From: Collinsella stercoris DSM 13279
Lineage (GTDB): Bacteria > Actinomycetota > Coriobacteriia > Coriobacteriales > Coriobacteriaceae
Length of the DNA stretch: 64,000 bases
Assembly: GCF_020735465.1 (NCBI RefSeq)
Contig: NZ_CP085935.1
Coordinates: 1,736,001 to 1,800,000 of the forward strand
Direction: 5' to 3'
Shown here: in pieces, positions 52,105-62,599 of the stretch
Numbering within the stretch: position 1 is the first letter of the stretch
Layout: every line of letters begins with the position of its first letter
Made by a program: the position numbers and the translations under genes
Notes under the pieces: generated by a model
What the model was told of the DNA's origin: nothing
What the model saw: only the letters and a program-made list of their open reading frames with translations
Database searches by the model: none

Positions 52105-54291
52105 TTACTGCGCGTGGCGCAGGCGGATCGAATCCTGCACGATGCCCTTGCTCATAACGTACGTCACCGCAAAGTAACCACCGTAGCACAACATGAAGAT
52201 GGCGCAGGTCACACCCACGGTGCCGCCAATGGACATGCCGCCAAAGAGCGCCACCACGTCAATGACCACCCGCAGGGCAACAAGCGAGTGCGCCACGCCC
52301 ATGAGCAGCGGGAACACAAAGAAGATCGTCTGCTGCACCAGGACCGAGCGCATGATCTCGCGGCGGGACGTGCCCAGCTCGGACAAGATCCGGCAGTTCT
52401 TACCAGAATCCGACACACCGGAGAGCTGCTGGATGGTGAGAATCGCCGCGCATGCGACCACCAGCACAAAGCCGATGTAAATGGCCAGGTAGCTGATCAG
52501 GCCGTTCATGGAATTCGTAGACTCGTAGCTCTGGGCACGCGTGGCCTCCATGCCCCAAATCGCGCTTTCGGACCCGTCTGCGTTCAGGATCTGATCCCAC
52601 GAGCGGTCCTGACGTACGTAGCCCTCTGTCTCGTCGTACGTGAGGCCCTCGCGATAATCGCCCAAGAAGTAGCTCGCGTACAGCGGCAGGCCACTTGCAT
52701 CCACCAGCTCGTCCGGCACGACGATTGTGCCCGAATTGCTGCCCATCGGGGAGTTGAAGAAGGAGCTCGCGGCCTCGTCCACATGGTCAGCGACGGGCCG
52801 AAGCGTGCGTCCGCCAAGCTCGACCTCCACGCCCTCGCGCATGTCGGCGTTGTAGATCTTGTTCACCGACTCGCCCATGTCGCTCGTGATGAGGTAGCCA
52901 TCATCACCCAGGTCGACGTGCTCCTTACCACGGAAGTCGAGATAGCGGTTGTAGTCGCTCTCCTTCATGACCATCAGGCCCATCATGCTCGCGTTACTCG
53001 AGTTCGTACCTTTGGGCATAGGCATGTCCACCGCAGCGGCAAGATCATTCAGGCTCACCAACGGTAACTCGGTGCCTATCGGTCGCGAGTCGTAGGTTTC
53101 CACCTGAACGTGGCTGCCCAAGATGCCCGCAAGGTCGAAGGGGCGCTCCTCGGATGTGCCCTTATCGATGACGTTGCTCCGGCTCAGCTCCATGATGTCC
53201 ACGGGCTCGGTCGCAAGCCTCATGGGTACGTCGCCCGTGTATGTCGGGTCGTTCACCACGTTCTCGCCATGGTACATAACCACGCGCGAGTAATCGGCGA
53301 TCGTGCTGCGCTCCACACTCGTGTTCATCACGCTGGCAATGGACATGCCGCCCGTCACGCTCGTAATGGCTAGAAACAAAATCATCGAGATGATGGCCAT
53401 GGAAAAGCTCACCGTGTTCACCTTTGCGGACAGCTGGCGCACGGTGAACATGTTGAGCCCGTGCCAATACAGGCTGCGCGCGCCCTGAAGCGCTTTGAGC
53501 AGGAATCCCGACAGGCCGAAGAAGAATAGGATCGTGCCCGCAACCACGATGCCCGTGGTAAGCATGAATTGGCTCATGGCGGCATCGATCTCGCTTGGCG
53601 CGCTGTCGACGGGCAGGCCGTCACGCAGCAGCCGGAAATACGCGATGCCGATGAGCGCGGTGCCCAGGATGAAAATCGCCGCGGACACGATCGGGTTGCG
53701 CATCTTGATGGCCTCGTTCTTGCGATCGGCGCTCATGAGGTCGATGATCTTGGCGCGGCGCACCACGCCCAGGTTGAACACGAGCGTCACCAAGAAGATG
53801 GCGACGAGGCACCCCACCGTGGTGAAGAAGGCCTGCGGCGAGAAGAAGAAGTGGAAGTCGCGGATCTGCGTCTTGAACAGCGACGCCGTAAAGAACGTCA
53901 TGATCTGGGAGAACCCCACGCCCAGCACGATGCCGAGCGCCAGCGCGCCGCCGGAGACGATCGCCGTCTCCATGGCCATCACGCGCGAAACCTGGCCTCG
54001 ACTCATGCCGAGCACCTGGTACAGGCCGAATTCCTTTTTGCGCCGCTTCATGATGAAGTTGTTGGCATAGACCATCAAAAAGCCCATGACCACGGCGAGG
54101 AACACCGTGAGGCCGAGCATGATGCTCCCGAGCAGCTCGGGCATGCCCTCTTCCTCAAGCACCAGGTCGGCCTGGACCGAGATGGTGTTGAACGCGTAGA
54201 ACACCGTGACGGCAAGCGTGAGCGTGAGCAGGTAGACGAGGTAATCCTTGCCCGCGCGGCGCACGTTGCCCCAAGCGAGCTTACAGAGCAT
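52105..54291 (-). CDS. ABC transporter permease, FtsX/BceB-like
   Basis: A 728-residue membrane protein with FtsX-type domains at both ends and a large extracytoplasmic region (about residues 330-590), the plan of BceB/MacB-type exporters that handle antimicrobial peptides or lipoproteins. The first segment is [20 protein letters not shown]. The ATG at 54291 follows GGAGG by six bases and overlaps the ATPase stop by 11 bp. No two-component system is adjacent, although BceAB-type units often have one. Confidence 0.88.
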   Translation of the reverse strand: MLCKLAWGNVRRAGKDYLVYLLTLTLAVTVFYAFNTISVQADLVLEEEGMPELLGSIMLGLTVFLAVVMGFLMVYANNFIMKRRKKEFGLYQVLGMSRGQVSRVMAMETAIVSGGALALGIVLGVGFSQIMTFFTASLFKTQIRDFHFFFSPQAFFTTVGCLVAIFLVTLVFNLGVVRRAKIIDLMSADRKNEAIKMRNPIVSAAIFILGTALIGIAYFRLLRDGLPVDSAPSEIDAAMSQFMLTTGIVVAGTILFFFGLSGFLLKALQGARSLYWHGLNMFTVRQLSAKVNTVSFSMAIISMILFLAITSVTGGMSIASVMNTSVERSTIADYSRVVMYHGENVVNDPTYTGDVPMRLATEPVDIMELSRSNVIDKGTSEERPFDLAGILGSHVQVETYDSRPIGTELPLVSLNDLAAAVDMPMPKGTNSSNASMMGLMVMKESDYNRYLDFRGKEHVDLGDDGYLITSDMGESVNKIYNADMREGVEVELGGRTLRPVADHVDEAASSFFNSPMGSNSGTIVVPDELVDASGLPLYASYFLGDYREGLTYDETEGYVRQDRSWDQILNADGSESAIWGMEATRAQSYESTNSMNGLISYLAIYIGFVLVVACAAILTIQQLSGVSDSGKNCRILSELGTSRREIMRSVLVQQTIFFVFPLLMGVAHSLVALRVVIDVVALFGGMSIGGTVGVTCAIFMLCYGGYFAVTYVMSKGIVQDSIRLRHAQ

Positions 54292-55066
54292 CGGAGCCCT
54301 CCCCACCCATCATGGCCACAACCTCCATGATGCGGTCAAAGAACGCACGGCGGTCACTGTCGCCGCGGCGAAGCTCCGTGAAGATGCGGCCATCGCGGAT
54401 GAAGAGCACGCGGTTGGTGTAGCTCGCGGCAAAGCTGTCGTGCGTGACCATGAGAACGGTGGCCTGGTACTGGCGGTTCATGGCCTCGAGGCTCTCGAGC
54501 AGCAGACGGGCGTTCTTGGAGTCGAGCGCGCCCGTGGGCTCGTCGGCCAGGATGACGGCAGGATCGGTCACGAGGGCGCGCGCCGCGGCGACGCGCTGCT
54601 GCTGGCCGCCGGACATCTGGTACGGATACTTGTCCAGCACGCCGGCGATGTTCAGGCGCTGCGCCACCTGCTCCACGCGCGCGAGCGTCTCCTTGGCGGG
54701 CGTGCGGGCGATGGTGAGGGGCAGCGCGATGTTCTCGCGGGCGGTCAGGGTATCGAGCAGGTTCGAATCCTGGAAGATGAACCCCAGCTGCTCGCGGCGG
54801 AAGCGCGTGAGCTTGTCCGACTTCAAGCGCGTGACGTCCGCGCCGTTGATGACCACGCTGCCGCTCGTCACGGTGTCGATGGTCGAAACGCAGTTGAGCA
54901 GCGTGGACTTGCCGGAGCCCGAGGCGCCCATGATGCCCACGAACTCGCCCTTGTTCACCGTAAACGACACATCGGCAAGCGCACGGGTGACGTTGTTGCG
55001 GCTGCCGTACACCTTCTCGACGTGACTCACCTCAAGAACGGGGGCTCCTTGTACTCCATATGACAT
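54281..55066 (-). CDS. ABC transporter ATP-binding protein, MacB/BceA-like
   Basis: A 261-residue ATPase partner of the FtsX-like permease. Walker [11 protein letters not shown]-loop FIFQDSNLL, signature MSGGQQQR and Walker [13 protein letters not shown] are intact. The ATG at 55066 was chosen because AAAGGA lies nine bases upstream; an ATG three codons earlier abuts that site. Confidence 0.93.
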   Translation of the reverse strand: MSYGVQGAPVLEVSHVEKVYGSRNNVTRALADVSFTVNKGEFVGIMGASGSGKSTLLNCVSTIDTVTSGSVVINGADVTRLKSDKLTRFRREQLGFIFQDSNLLDTLTARENIALPLTIARTPAKETLARVEQVAQRLNIAGVLDKYPYQMSGGQQQRVAAARALVTDPAVILADEPTGALDSKNARLLLESLEAMNRQYQATVLMVTHDSFAASYTNRVLFIRDGRIFTELRRGDSDRRAFFDRIMEVVAMMGGEGSDAL

Positions 55067-55169
55067 GTGGCTCATTCCTTTCGTCGCCATTCTCATCAAA
55101 CTCCCTACGGGTTGGCGGGGTGCCAAACGTGGCCGCGCGGCCTCAACGCCGCGCCCCTTGCCGGCAGCC

Positions 55170-55328
55170 CTAACGGCTCACCAGCGCCAACAGCGCGAGC
55201 ATGCCCGAGGCCATGAGCGCCATCACGCACAGCCACACGGTCATCTCGACCTGGCTCATGCTCGCCTGAACAGGAGCGCAATCGTCCTGAACCATGCTAC
55301 CGTCCATCTTCAGCATCGCTTCCTTCAT
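55170..55328 (-). CDS. Small single-helix membrane protein, 52 aa
   Basis: Begins MKEAMLKMDGSMVQDDC and has one C-terminal membrane helix (VWLCVMALMASGMLALLALV). AAGGGAAG lies before the ATG at 55328. It is the first gene downstream of the promoter at 55486 and lies 100 bp ahead of the ABC ATPase, so it may modulate that exporter (inference). Family unknown. Confidence 0.6.
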   Translation of the reverse strand: MKEAMLKMDGSMVQDDCAPVQASMSQVEMTVWLCVMALMASGMLALLALVSR

Positions 55329-55485
55329 CGTATGCTTCCCTTCTTGTCAGGTTGTCCACGAGGCGCGCGGCCGAGTCGCCTGCCGCGCCTGGTCCCGGCC
55401 GCCTTTTGCTTGGCGCGCACGCGTGCGACGGCGCGACTGTGGACGCAGGCTCTCATGCCCCGTGAACAACTCGTGTTCTTCGACC

Positions 55486-55514
55486 CCTATACTCGCAGGA
55501 GCCACCATGCACAA
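55486..55514 (-). promoter_or_regulatory. Candidate promoter of the small peptide-ABC exporter unit
   Basis: Minus strand -35 TTGTGC, 17-bp spacer, -10 TATAGG. The leader to the 52-aa gene is about 150 nt. Confidence 0.5.
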
Positions 55515-55621
55515 CCATCGATTTGGCTTACAGAAGAGTTGCATTCGTGTAAGGTTGCTTGTGAAAAACAAAACGCCCGCCGCCCGATTTGTCCGGGCAA
55601 GTGATTCCGAGAGGGGGTCCC

Positions 55622-56872
55622 ATGAAAACCGTTCACGTTGCCGCGGGCATCATCCAACGCGATGGCGGAGAGGTCCTTGCAGTTCAGCGTGGGTACGGGG
55701 ACATGGACGGCCTGTGGGAATTCCCGGGCGGAAAGGTGGAGAACGGCGAGACCCCGGCGCAGGCATGCGAGCGCGAGCTCCTCGAGGAGCTGCAGGTTCG
55801 CGTTACCGGGCTGCAGGACTTCTACACGCTTGAGTACGACTACCCCAGCTTTCACCTTTCCATGAACTGCTTTTTCTGCCGTCTTGCCGAGGGCGAGGGC
55901 GAGCCGCAGCGAAGCGACCGTCAGCGCGAGCTGCGCTGGGTCCCCAAGCAATCGCTCGCGACGCTCGAATGGATGCCGGCCGATATCGAGCTGGTCGAGC
56001 TCCTCGAGGCGCTTGGCGCCGAGGAGGCCGCGGAGAGGGCCTCGGCCATAGAGCCCTCCGTCGATGAGCCCTCGGCCGCGCGATCCTTTGCCGAGAGAGC
56101 CTCCGCTGACAATCCGGCCGCCACCACGTTCCCCACCAAGGAGCCCTCCACCGGCAAGCCAAACGCGGGCGCGCCTTCCACCAAAAAGCCCTCCACTGGC
56201 AAGCCGACCGCCGCCGCGTCCTCCGTCGAAGCGCCCCGCGCACCAAAGAACCCGCGCAAGAAGCGCGCCCGCAAAAAGCCCGACTTGCTCGACGGCGTCG
56301 ACACGTCCTCCCTCTCGACCGCCGAGACCGCCCTGGTGCGGAGGCGAGCCGCGGTGCGCAAGTCCATGCAGGGCAACAAGCGGCGCGACACCAAACCCGA
56401 GCTGCTCGTGCGCCAGCGCCTGCGTGCGGCGGGGCTCACGGGATACCGCCTCGACTGGGCCAAGGCGCCCGGGCGCCCCGACATCGCCTTTCCCGGCCGC
56501 AAGGTCGCGATCTTTGTCAACGGGTGCTATTGGCATCGCTGCCCCCATTGCAGCCCCAGCGTGCCGCGAAAAAACGTCGAGTTTTGGGAGGCAAAGTTCC
56601 GCCGCAACGTCGAGCGCGACAAGCGCGCCCTCGCCGAACTCGAAGAGCTCGGCTGGCTTGCCATCACCATTTGGGAATGCGAGCTCAAGCGCGACCGCAT
56701 CGACGAGACCATGGATCACGTCATCGAGACGACTCTCGAGGCGAGCGCCCATGCGGGCAAGAGCACGCGAGCTGCCGCATCCGCACCGGAGACGGACGGA
56801 GCGCAGCCGGAGCCTGCGGCGGGACCGGAGCCCGTTGCGGAACCGGAGCACGCACCCGCATCGGAGCCGTAG
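55622..56872 (+). CDS. Fusion of MutT-type Nudix hydrolase and Vsr-type mismatch endonuclease
   Basis: A 416-residue two-domain protein. Residues 1-135 are a MutT-like Nudix domain with the box GKVENGETPAQACEREL (G37, E43, R51, E52, E55, E56), likely clearing 8-oxo-dGTP. Residues 137-225 are a linker with repeated PSTGKP units and a basic end. Residues 232-360 match Vsr: PELLVRQRLRAAG (E260), GRPDIAF (D287), IFVNGCYWHRC (H305), RNVERDKR and LGWLAITIWECEL. A Pro/Glu tail follows and ends at a TAG that looks recent. Vsr normally nicks T-G mismatches left by a cytosine methylase; none is in the window. GAGAGGGGG precedes the ATG at 55622. Confidence 0.88.
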   Translation: MKTVHVAAGIIQRDGGEVLAVQRGYGDMDGLWEFPGGKVENGETPAQACERELLEELQVRVTGLQDFYTLEYDYPSFHLSMNCFFCRLAEGEGEPQRSDRQRELRWVPKQSLATLEWMPADIELVELLEALGAEEAAERASAIEPSVDEPSAARSFAERASADNPAATTFPTKEPSTGKPNAGAPSTKKPSTGKPTAAASSVEAPRAPKNPRKKRARKKPDLLDGVDTSSLSTAETALVRRRAAVRKSMQGNKRRDTKPELLVRQRLRAAGLTGYRLDWAKAPGRPDIAFPGRKVAIFVNGCYWHRCPHCSPSVPRKNVEFWEAKFRRNVERDKRALAELEELGWLAITIWECELKRDRIDETMDHVIETTLEASAHAGKSTRAAASAPETDGAQPEPAAGPEPVAEPEHAPASEP

Positions 56873-56939
56873 CCCGTGGCGGAGACCCGGCCCAAGACTG
56901 CATCCGCACCGGAACACGACCCCTCATCCGCAGACTAAG
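56873..56939 (+). other. Former C-terminal tail of the MutT-Vsr gene beyond an in-frame TAG
   Basis: After TAG (56870-56872) the same frame stays open for 21 codons with the same Pro/Ala/Glu style (PVAETRPKTASAPEHD) and ends at TAA 56937-56939, which overlaps the GGAG of the next gene. The TAG therefore looks like a point mutation in a once longer gene. Confidence 0.5.
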
Positions 56940-56950
56940 GAGCCGCCATC

Positions 56951-57205
56951 ATGCACATGGGAATGTTTCAAGCCGAGGAGTTCGGCGACCTGCAACGCCT
57001 GGTAGACGGCCTGTTCACCGGCCACCAAACCATCGACCGTCTCGACCTCATCGTGCAGGCGGAGATCTTAGACCTCGCGCCCGACCTGCTCGAGATCGTG
57101 AACCTGGTGCCCCCGGGAACCTACGACCGCACGCGCCTGTGCGACCAGATCAACTCCGCACTGGCGGCCCACGGCTGGGGCGCCACGTACGGGACAGTCG
57201 AGTAG
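56951..57205 (+). CDS. Small conserved-looking hypothetical protein, 84 aa
   Basis: An acidic, helical soluble protein (FQAEEFGDLQRLVDGLF near the start, LCDQINSALAAHGWGATYG near the end). AAGGAG lies eight bases before the ATG. It directly follows the MutT-Vsr gene and was probably coupled to it. Family not recognised. Confidence 0.65.
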   Translation: MHMGMFQAEEFGDLQRLVDGLFTGHQTIDRLDLIVQAEILDLAPDLLEIVNLVPPGTYDRTRLCDQINSALAAHGWGATYGTVE

Positions 57206-57229
57206 CGCGCCCGCGCTACGGCGTTCAGC

Positions 57230-58855
57230 CTATCGCACCCAAACCGTCTCGCCCTCTTTGATGGTCTCCAGGACCTCGATGTCGCAGATCTTCATCGGGT
57301 CGACCTTGAGCGGGTTGGCGTCGAGCACCGCGAGGTCGGCGAGCTTACCCGGCTCGAGGGTGCCCTTGCGGTCCTCCTCAAAGTACTCGTAGGCGGCGTT
57401 GATGGTGATGCCGCGCATCGCGTTGAACGCGTCGATGCACTGGCTTCGATCAAGCTGCACGCCACCCTTTGTCACGCGATTCACCGCGCACCACACACCG
57501 CGCAGCAAGTCGCAGGGGATGATGGGCGTGTCGGTGTGGAAGTTGAACACCAGGCCCATGTCCATGGCGTCGTGCGCCGCGGAAATGCGCGGACCGCGCT
57601 CGGGGCCAAAGTTGCGCTGGTGCACGTCGCCCCAGAACCAGATATGCGACGCAAAGATAGACGGGATCATCTTGAGCTGCGCCATCTTCTCGTACTGATC
57701 GCGGCGCGCGGTCTGGCAGTGGATCATGACCGGGCGCAGGTTCATCTTGTTGGGGTTGTTCGAATCGGCCAGCGCGCGCTCGTAGCAGCGCAGGAGCTGA
57801 TCGGCCGCGGCATCGCCGTTGCAGTGCGTGAGGATCTGGTGGTTCGTGTCGATAGCCGCCCTGCAGTTCGCATACACGGCCTCGTCATCCATGGCCGGAT
57901 AGGAGCAATAGGCGGGGTCATCGCCCTCGGACACAACTTCATAGGGCTTGCTCATCCACGCGGTGCGCCCCTGCGGGGAGCCGTCGAGCACCTGCTTGTG
58001 CCCGCCAAAGCGCACGTGGTGATGATACGCGCGGCCGTCGTAGGACGCGTGCCTGTCGATGACCTCCTGCGCGGTGCCGCCAAAGCCGTCCATCGGATAG
58101 GACACCACGTCGAGCTTGATGCGATCCGCCTCGGCGAGCGAGATCAGCGTATCGGTAAAGGGATCCATCGTGGCGCCATCCTGGCAGGTGGTCACGCCGT
58201 GGGAAAAGTACAGGTCCTGCATGTCGTCCACGATTGCAAAGTAATCGACGTGCTCACGCGGCTCAATGACCTTGTCTTCGAGAATGGCGATCGCGGGCAG
58301 CTCCTCCCAGGGGCCAGACGGGGTTCCGTCGGCCTCGCGCAGGAACTTGCCGCCATCGGGGTCGGCAAAGGAGGCGTCCACGCCGGCGAGCTCGAGTGCA
58401 CGGGTGTTGGCGGCGCCCACGTGGCCCGAGGCGTGGTTCACAATGATCGGGATCTCGCGCGACACCTCGTCCAGCTCCTGGCGAGACGGATGACGTCCCT
58501 CCGCAAAGGCGTTGTGATCGTAGCCGTTGCCCTGCACCACGCCCTCGGCGGTGACGCCGCGCTTCTCGATGAAATCGCGCAGGCGCTGCTGCACCTCGGC
58601 GATGGAGGCCGCGCCCGTCAGGTCGGCGTTCGTGAAGTTCTGCGCGGTCATCATAAAATGGCTGTGCGGGTCGATGAAACCCGGGGTGACGGTCTTGCCG
58701 CCCATGTCGATCTCCTCGGCACCGGCGTACCGGGCGCGAGCGTGGTCGAGGTCGCCGGTGAAGGAGATGGTGCCTTCGTCATCGATCACGAGCGCCTCAA
58801 AGTGGGCGTCCTCGTAGGTCATCGGCACAAAATCGGCGTTGAACAAAAGCTTCAT
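57230..58855 (-). CDS. Amidohydrolase, YtcJ-like (amidohydrolase_3 family)
   Basis: A 541-residue metal-dependent hydrolase. Metal ligands in TPGFIDPHSHFM, the segment VNHASGHVGAANTRAL, LTHCNGDAAADQLL and NFHTDTPIIP are as in YtcJ-type imidases/amidases. Substrate unknown. AAAGGA lies six bases before the ATG at 58855. Downstream genes point the other way, so it is transcribed alone. Confidence 0.88.
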   Translation of the reverse strand: MKLLFNADFVPMTYEDAHFEALVIDDEGTISFTGDLDHARARYAGAEEIDMGGKTVTPGFIDPHSHFMMTAQNFTNADLTGAASIAEVQQRLRDFIEKRGVTAEGVVQGNGYDHNAFAEGRHPSRQELDEVSREIPIIVNHASGHVGAANTRALELAGVDASFADPDGGKFLREADGTPSGPWEELPAIAILEDKVIEPREHVDYFAIVDDMQDLYFSHGVTTCQDGATMDPFTDTLISLAEADRIKLDVVSYPMDGFGGTAQEVIDRHASYDGRAYHHHVRFGGHKQVLDGSPQGRTAWMSKPYEVVSEGDDPAYCSYPAMDDEAVYANCRAAIDTNHQILTHCNGDAAADQLLRCYERALADSNNPNKMNLRPVMIHCQTARRDQYEKMAQLKMIPSIFASHIWFWGDVHQRNFGPERGPRISAAHDAMDMGLVFNFHTDTPIIPCDLLRGVWCAVNRVTKGGVQLDRSQCIDAFNAMRGITINAAYEYFEEDRKGTLEPGKLADLAVLDANPLKVDPMKICDIEVLETIKEGETVWVR

Positions 58856-58892
58856 GCCAGTTCCTTTCTCCCCCGGCGCCTCGCGGGCATGC

Positions 58893-59003
58893 CGGCGATG
58901 GCGCCTGACGCACGAGGCAGCGGTCGCACCGGCGATGGCGCCCGACGCACGGGACGGCGGTCGCGTCGGCGATGGCGCCTGACGCACGAGACAGCGGGCG
59001 CGC
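58893..59003. repeat. Tandem repeat, 37-bp unit, 3 copies
   Basis: Three units beginning CGGCGATGGCGCCTGACGCA or one-base variants, filling almost the whole gap between the amidohydrolase start and the nhaA stop. Confidence 0.88.
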
Positions 59004-59007
59004 CCCT

Positions 59008-60369
<1,362 letters not shown>

Positions 60370-60473
60370 GCCGCTCCTTGTCGTGCTCGGGCACCAGCGG
60401 CGGCTCCACGTCTTGGCAATGCAGTGCCGCGCGCGCCGCCGGCGCCCCTCTCTCTGTGCGTCCCGCGCCCATC

Positions 60474-60508
60474 AAAAACGGCCCACATCGCCTCGGCGAT
60501 GAGAGCCG
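60474..60508 (-). terminator. Hairpin with T run upstream of nhaA
   Basis: Minus strand CGGC...CATCGCC-GAG-GCGATG...GCCG followed by TTTTTG. It could insulate nhaA from readthrough out of ppaC, or act as an attenuator in the nhaA leader, since it lies 105 bp before the start. Confidence 0.5.
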
Positions 60509-60800
60509 CTTAAACGAGCGCTCGGTTGCTTCTATCCTACCCACAGACCTTCCCAAAGAGACGTGTGTTCAGCATCGGCTCTAGACCGAATACACATATG
60601 GAGCGGCGCGGGGAGGCCGGATGACGTGAGACGGTGCACCGATACCGCCCCCGGCAATTCCACGCCTGCAATTCGACCACTACGGCAGGCAACCGCGCGC
60701 CCGAGCAAAACGACGACCTTTGCCCACGGCGGCGACCCGGCGCGCGATGAGCCCAGCGCGCTCTTCCGCCATTCGCCCATTCCCTCACGATCATGCTCAG
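60509..60800. other. Intergenic, nothing recognised
   Basis: No gene, repeat or RNA could be supported between the nhaA leader hairpin and the ppaC terminator. Confidence 0.4.
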
Positions 60801-60802
60801 AT

Positions 60803-60834
60803 AGAAAAAGGGCTCGTCCCATTCGGACGAGCCC
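60803..60834 (-). terminator. Terminator of ppaC
   Basis: Minus strand perfect stem GGGCTCGTCC with GGACGAGCCC, loop GAATG, then TTTTTCTAT. It lies 30 bp after the stop codon. Confidence 0.93.
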
Positions 60835-60863
60835 CGGCAAGGAGATGCGCGTACAGCCAGATG

Positions 60864-61805
60864 TTAGTTGGCGGCGAGGATCGGAGCGGCGACCTGCTTC
60901 TTGCGGGAGAGCACGCCGGGCATCCACACGCCCTCGGCCACATCCTCGATCCCCAGGCCCTTCTGAGCGGCCTCGGCGTCGCCCTCGAGCAGGACCTGGG
61001 AGCCCTCCTCCATGATGTCGGTGAGGCAGAGCACGATGCCGTCGGCGCCCTTCTCGGCCTGGTAGGCGCGCATGGCCTCGCGGATCTCGGGGATCATGCC
61101 GAGCGCGCGGGACTTGTCGACCGTCTCGTACTGGCCGATGAGGAGCTTCTTGCCGGCGACCTCGAACATCTTGATGTCGTTGCCCACCATCTCGGCGGCG
61201 GTGAAGGAGCCGGACGGGCGGGTGAGGAATACCTCCATGCCGAACTTGACCGGATCGACGCCGAACTGCTCGCCGAGCTTGGCGGCGATGGCGGCGTCCA
61301 CGGCGGTGGCGGTGGGGCTCTTGAGCATGAGGGTGTCGGTCATCATAGCGGAGAGCAGCAGCTTGGCCTGCGTGCCCGTGGGCTCAACGCCCAGGACCTC
61401 GAAGAGCTTGGCGACGATGGAGCAGGAGGAGCCCCAGGGCAGCGCCACGATGTGCAGCGGGGCGGCGGTGGTGAAGCCGCCGAAGCGGTGGTGGTCCACA
61501 ACGCCGGCGATCACGGCGTTCTCGAGGCCGGCGACGGACTGGCCGGGCTCGTTGTGGTCGGTCAGGACGACCTGCCGGGGCTCGGCGCCCTCGGCGGCGG
61601 GCTCGATGGCGTCGATGAGCGTGGGCGCGGGCACGCCGGCGTCCTCAAGGAGCTTGGCGGACTCGGCCGGCAGCGGGCCCAGGCAGCAGGCGGTGTAGGT
61701 GTTGCCCTGGTACTCGACCTGGTTCAGCAGCTGGGACAGCACGACGGCGGACATGATGGCGTCGTTGTCGGGGTTCTGGTGTCCAAACACGAGGACGTTG
61801 CTCAT
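60864..61805 (-). CDS. ppaC: Manganese-dependent inorganic pyrophosphatase (family II)
   Basis: Hydrolyses pyrophosphate and so drives biosynthesis. 313 residues: DHH domain with GHQNPDNDAI and VVDHHRFGGF, then DHHA2 domain with the basic RKKQVAAP end. No CBS insert, so it is the unregulated form. AAGGGAGG precedes the ATG at 61805. Confidence 0.95.
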   Translation of the reverse strand: MSNVLVFGHQNPDNDAIMSAVVLSQLLNQVEYQGNTYTACCLGPLPAESAKLLEDAGVPAPTLIDAIEPAAEGAEPRQVVLTDHNEPGQSVAGLENAVIAGVVDHHRFGGFTTAAPLHIVALPWGSSCSIVAKLFEVLGVEPTGTQAKLLLSAMMTDTLMLKSPTATAVDAAIAAKLGEQFGVDPVKFGMEVFLTRPSGSFTAAEMVGNDIKMFEVAGKKLLIGQYETVDKSRALGMIPEIREAMRAYQAEKGADGIVLCLTDIMEEGSQVLLEGDAEAAQKGLGIEDVAEGVWMPGVLSRKKQVAAPILAAN

Positions 61806-62045
61806 GGGGTTCCTCCCTTGTAGCAGATGCACGGATACGGATATTGTACCGCGCCAAACAGGGCAAAGACACGCGGTGCCCAACAGTAAGGGACGATAGG
61901 AACACTGCCGCCACAATGCAATCAATTGCCCGCCCTCGATTGCCCGCTCTCGAGAGGAACAATCCAATGGAATCGCTCGACGGCGCCGCGGAGCAACATC
62001 TCAAAGGAAATAAACGTGCTTTTTCGCACGTAGGAAAGCCGCCCG

Positions 62046-62360
62046 CTACATGGGGCACAGCGTTACCACGAGATAAAAAACACCCATAATGAGACCCGCC
62101 ACATACAAGACAAGGCCCTCTCTACCACAAGCCCTTTTGAGACACGCAAGGCCGGCGCCCAAGAACAGACAGCATAGGAATAACGCCGTGCCCTTTCCCA
62201 CATAGCTTCCCGGTCCTTCGGTCGTTAAGACCAGCGGGATACGATCGGGCAGCAGCAGGCAGTCCACCAATACCAAACTCACCGCAATCACAGCAATCAA
62301 CTTGAAGTGACGGCCGATCCATGCCATGAACCCCTGTTCGCAATGTGCAAGCTGCCGCAT
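62046..62360 (-). CDS. Small membrane protein, DUF1648-like
   Basis: A 104-residue protein with three helices; the segment LLPDRIPLVLTTEG after the first helix resembles DUF1648 proteins. Start uncertain: ATG at 62360 or, with AGGGG upstream, ATG at 62327 (MAWIGRHFKL). Function unknown. Confidence 0.6.
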   Translation of the reverse strand: MRQLAHCEQGFMAWIGRHFKLIAVIAVSLVLVDCLLLPDRIPLVLTTEGPGSYVGKGTALFLCCLFLGAGLACLKRACGREGLVLYVAGLIMGVFYLVVTLCPM

Positions 62361-62599
62361 GCCATCCGCCCCGCTCCCTCATATACCTTCAACGTAGCTC
62401 GAGAAACAACGAACGAAGAGTATGATAGCGTGCGGAATACCAACGCCCCACCATCTCCTGGCCGGAAACCTTGCGTTAAAGGCCAACGCCACGCCGCGAG
62501 GAGCCCTGCGCGACGGCCGTACCCCCGGCTCGAACGCGCCGATGCAACCGGTTCGCCGCCGCGGCACGGCGGGGGATCACCACAACGATTGGAGCCACC

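Noticed and set aside
60537..60794. Short open frames between nhaA and ppaC
   Set aside because: No ribosome site, Arg/Cys-rich composition, and no resemblance to proteins.
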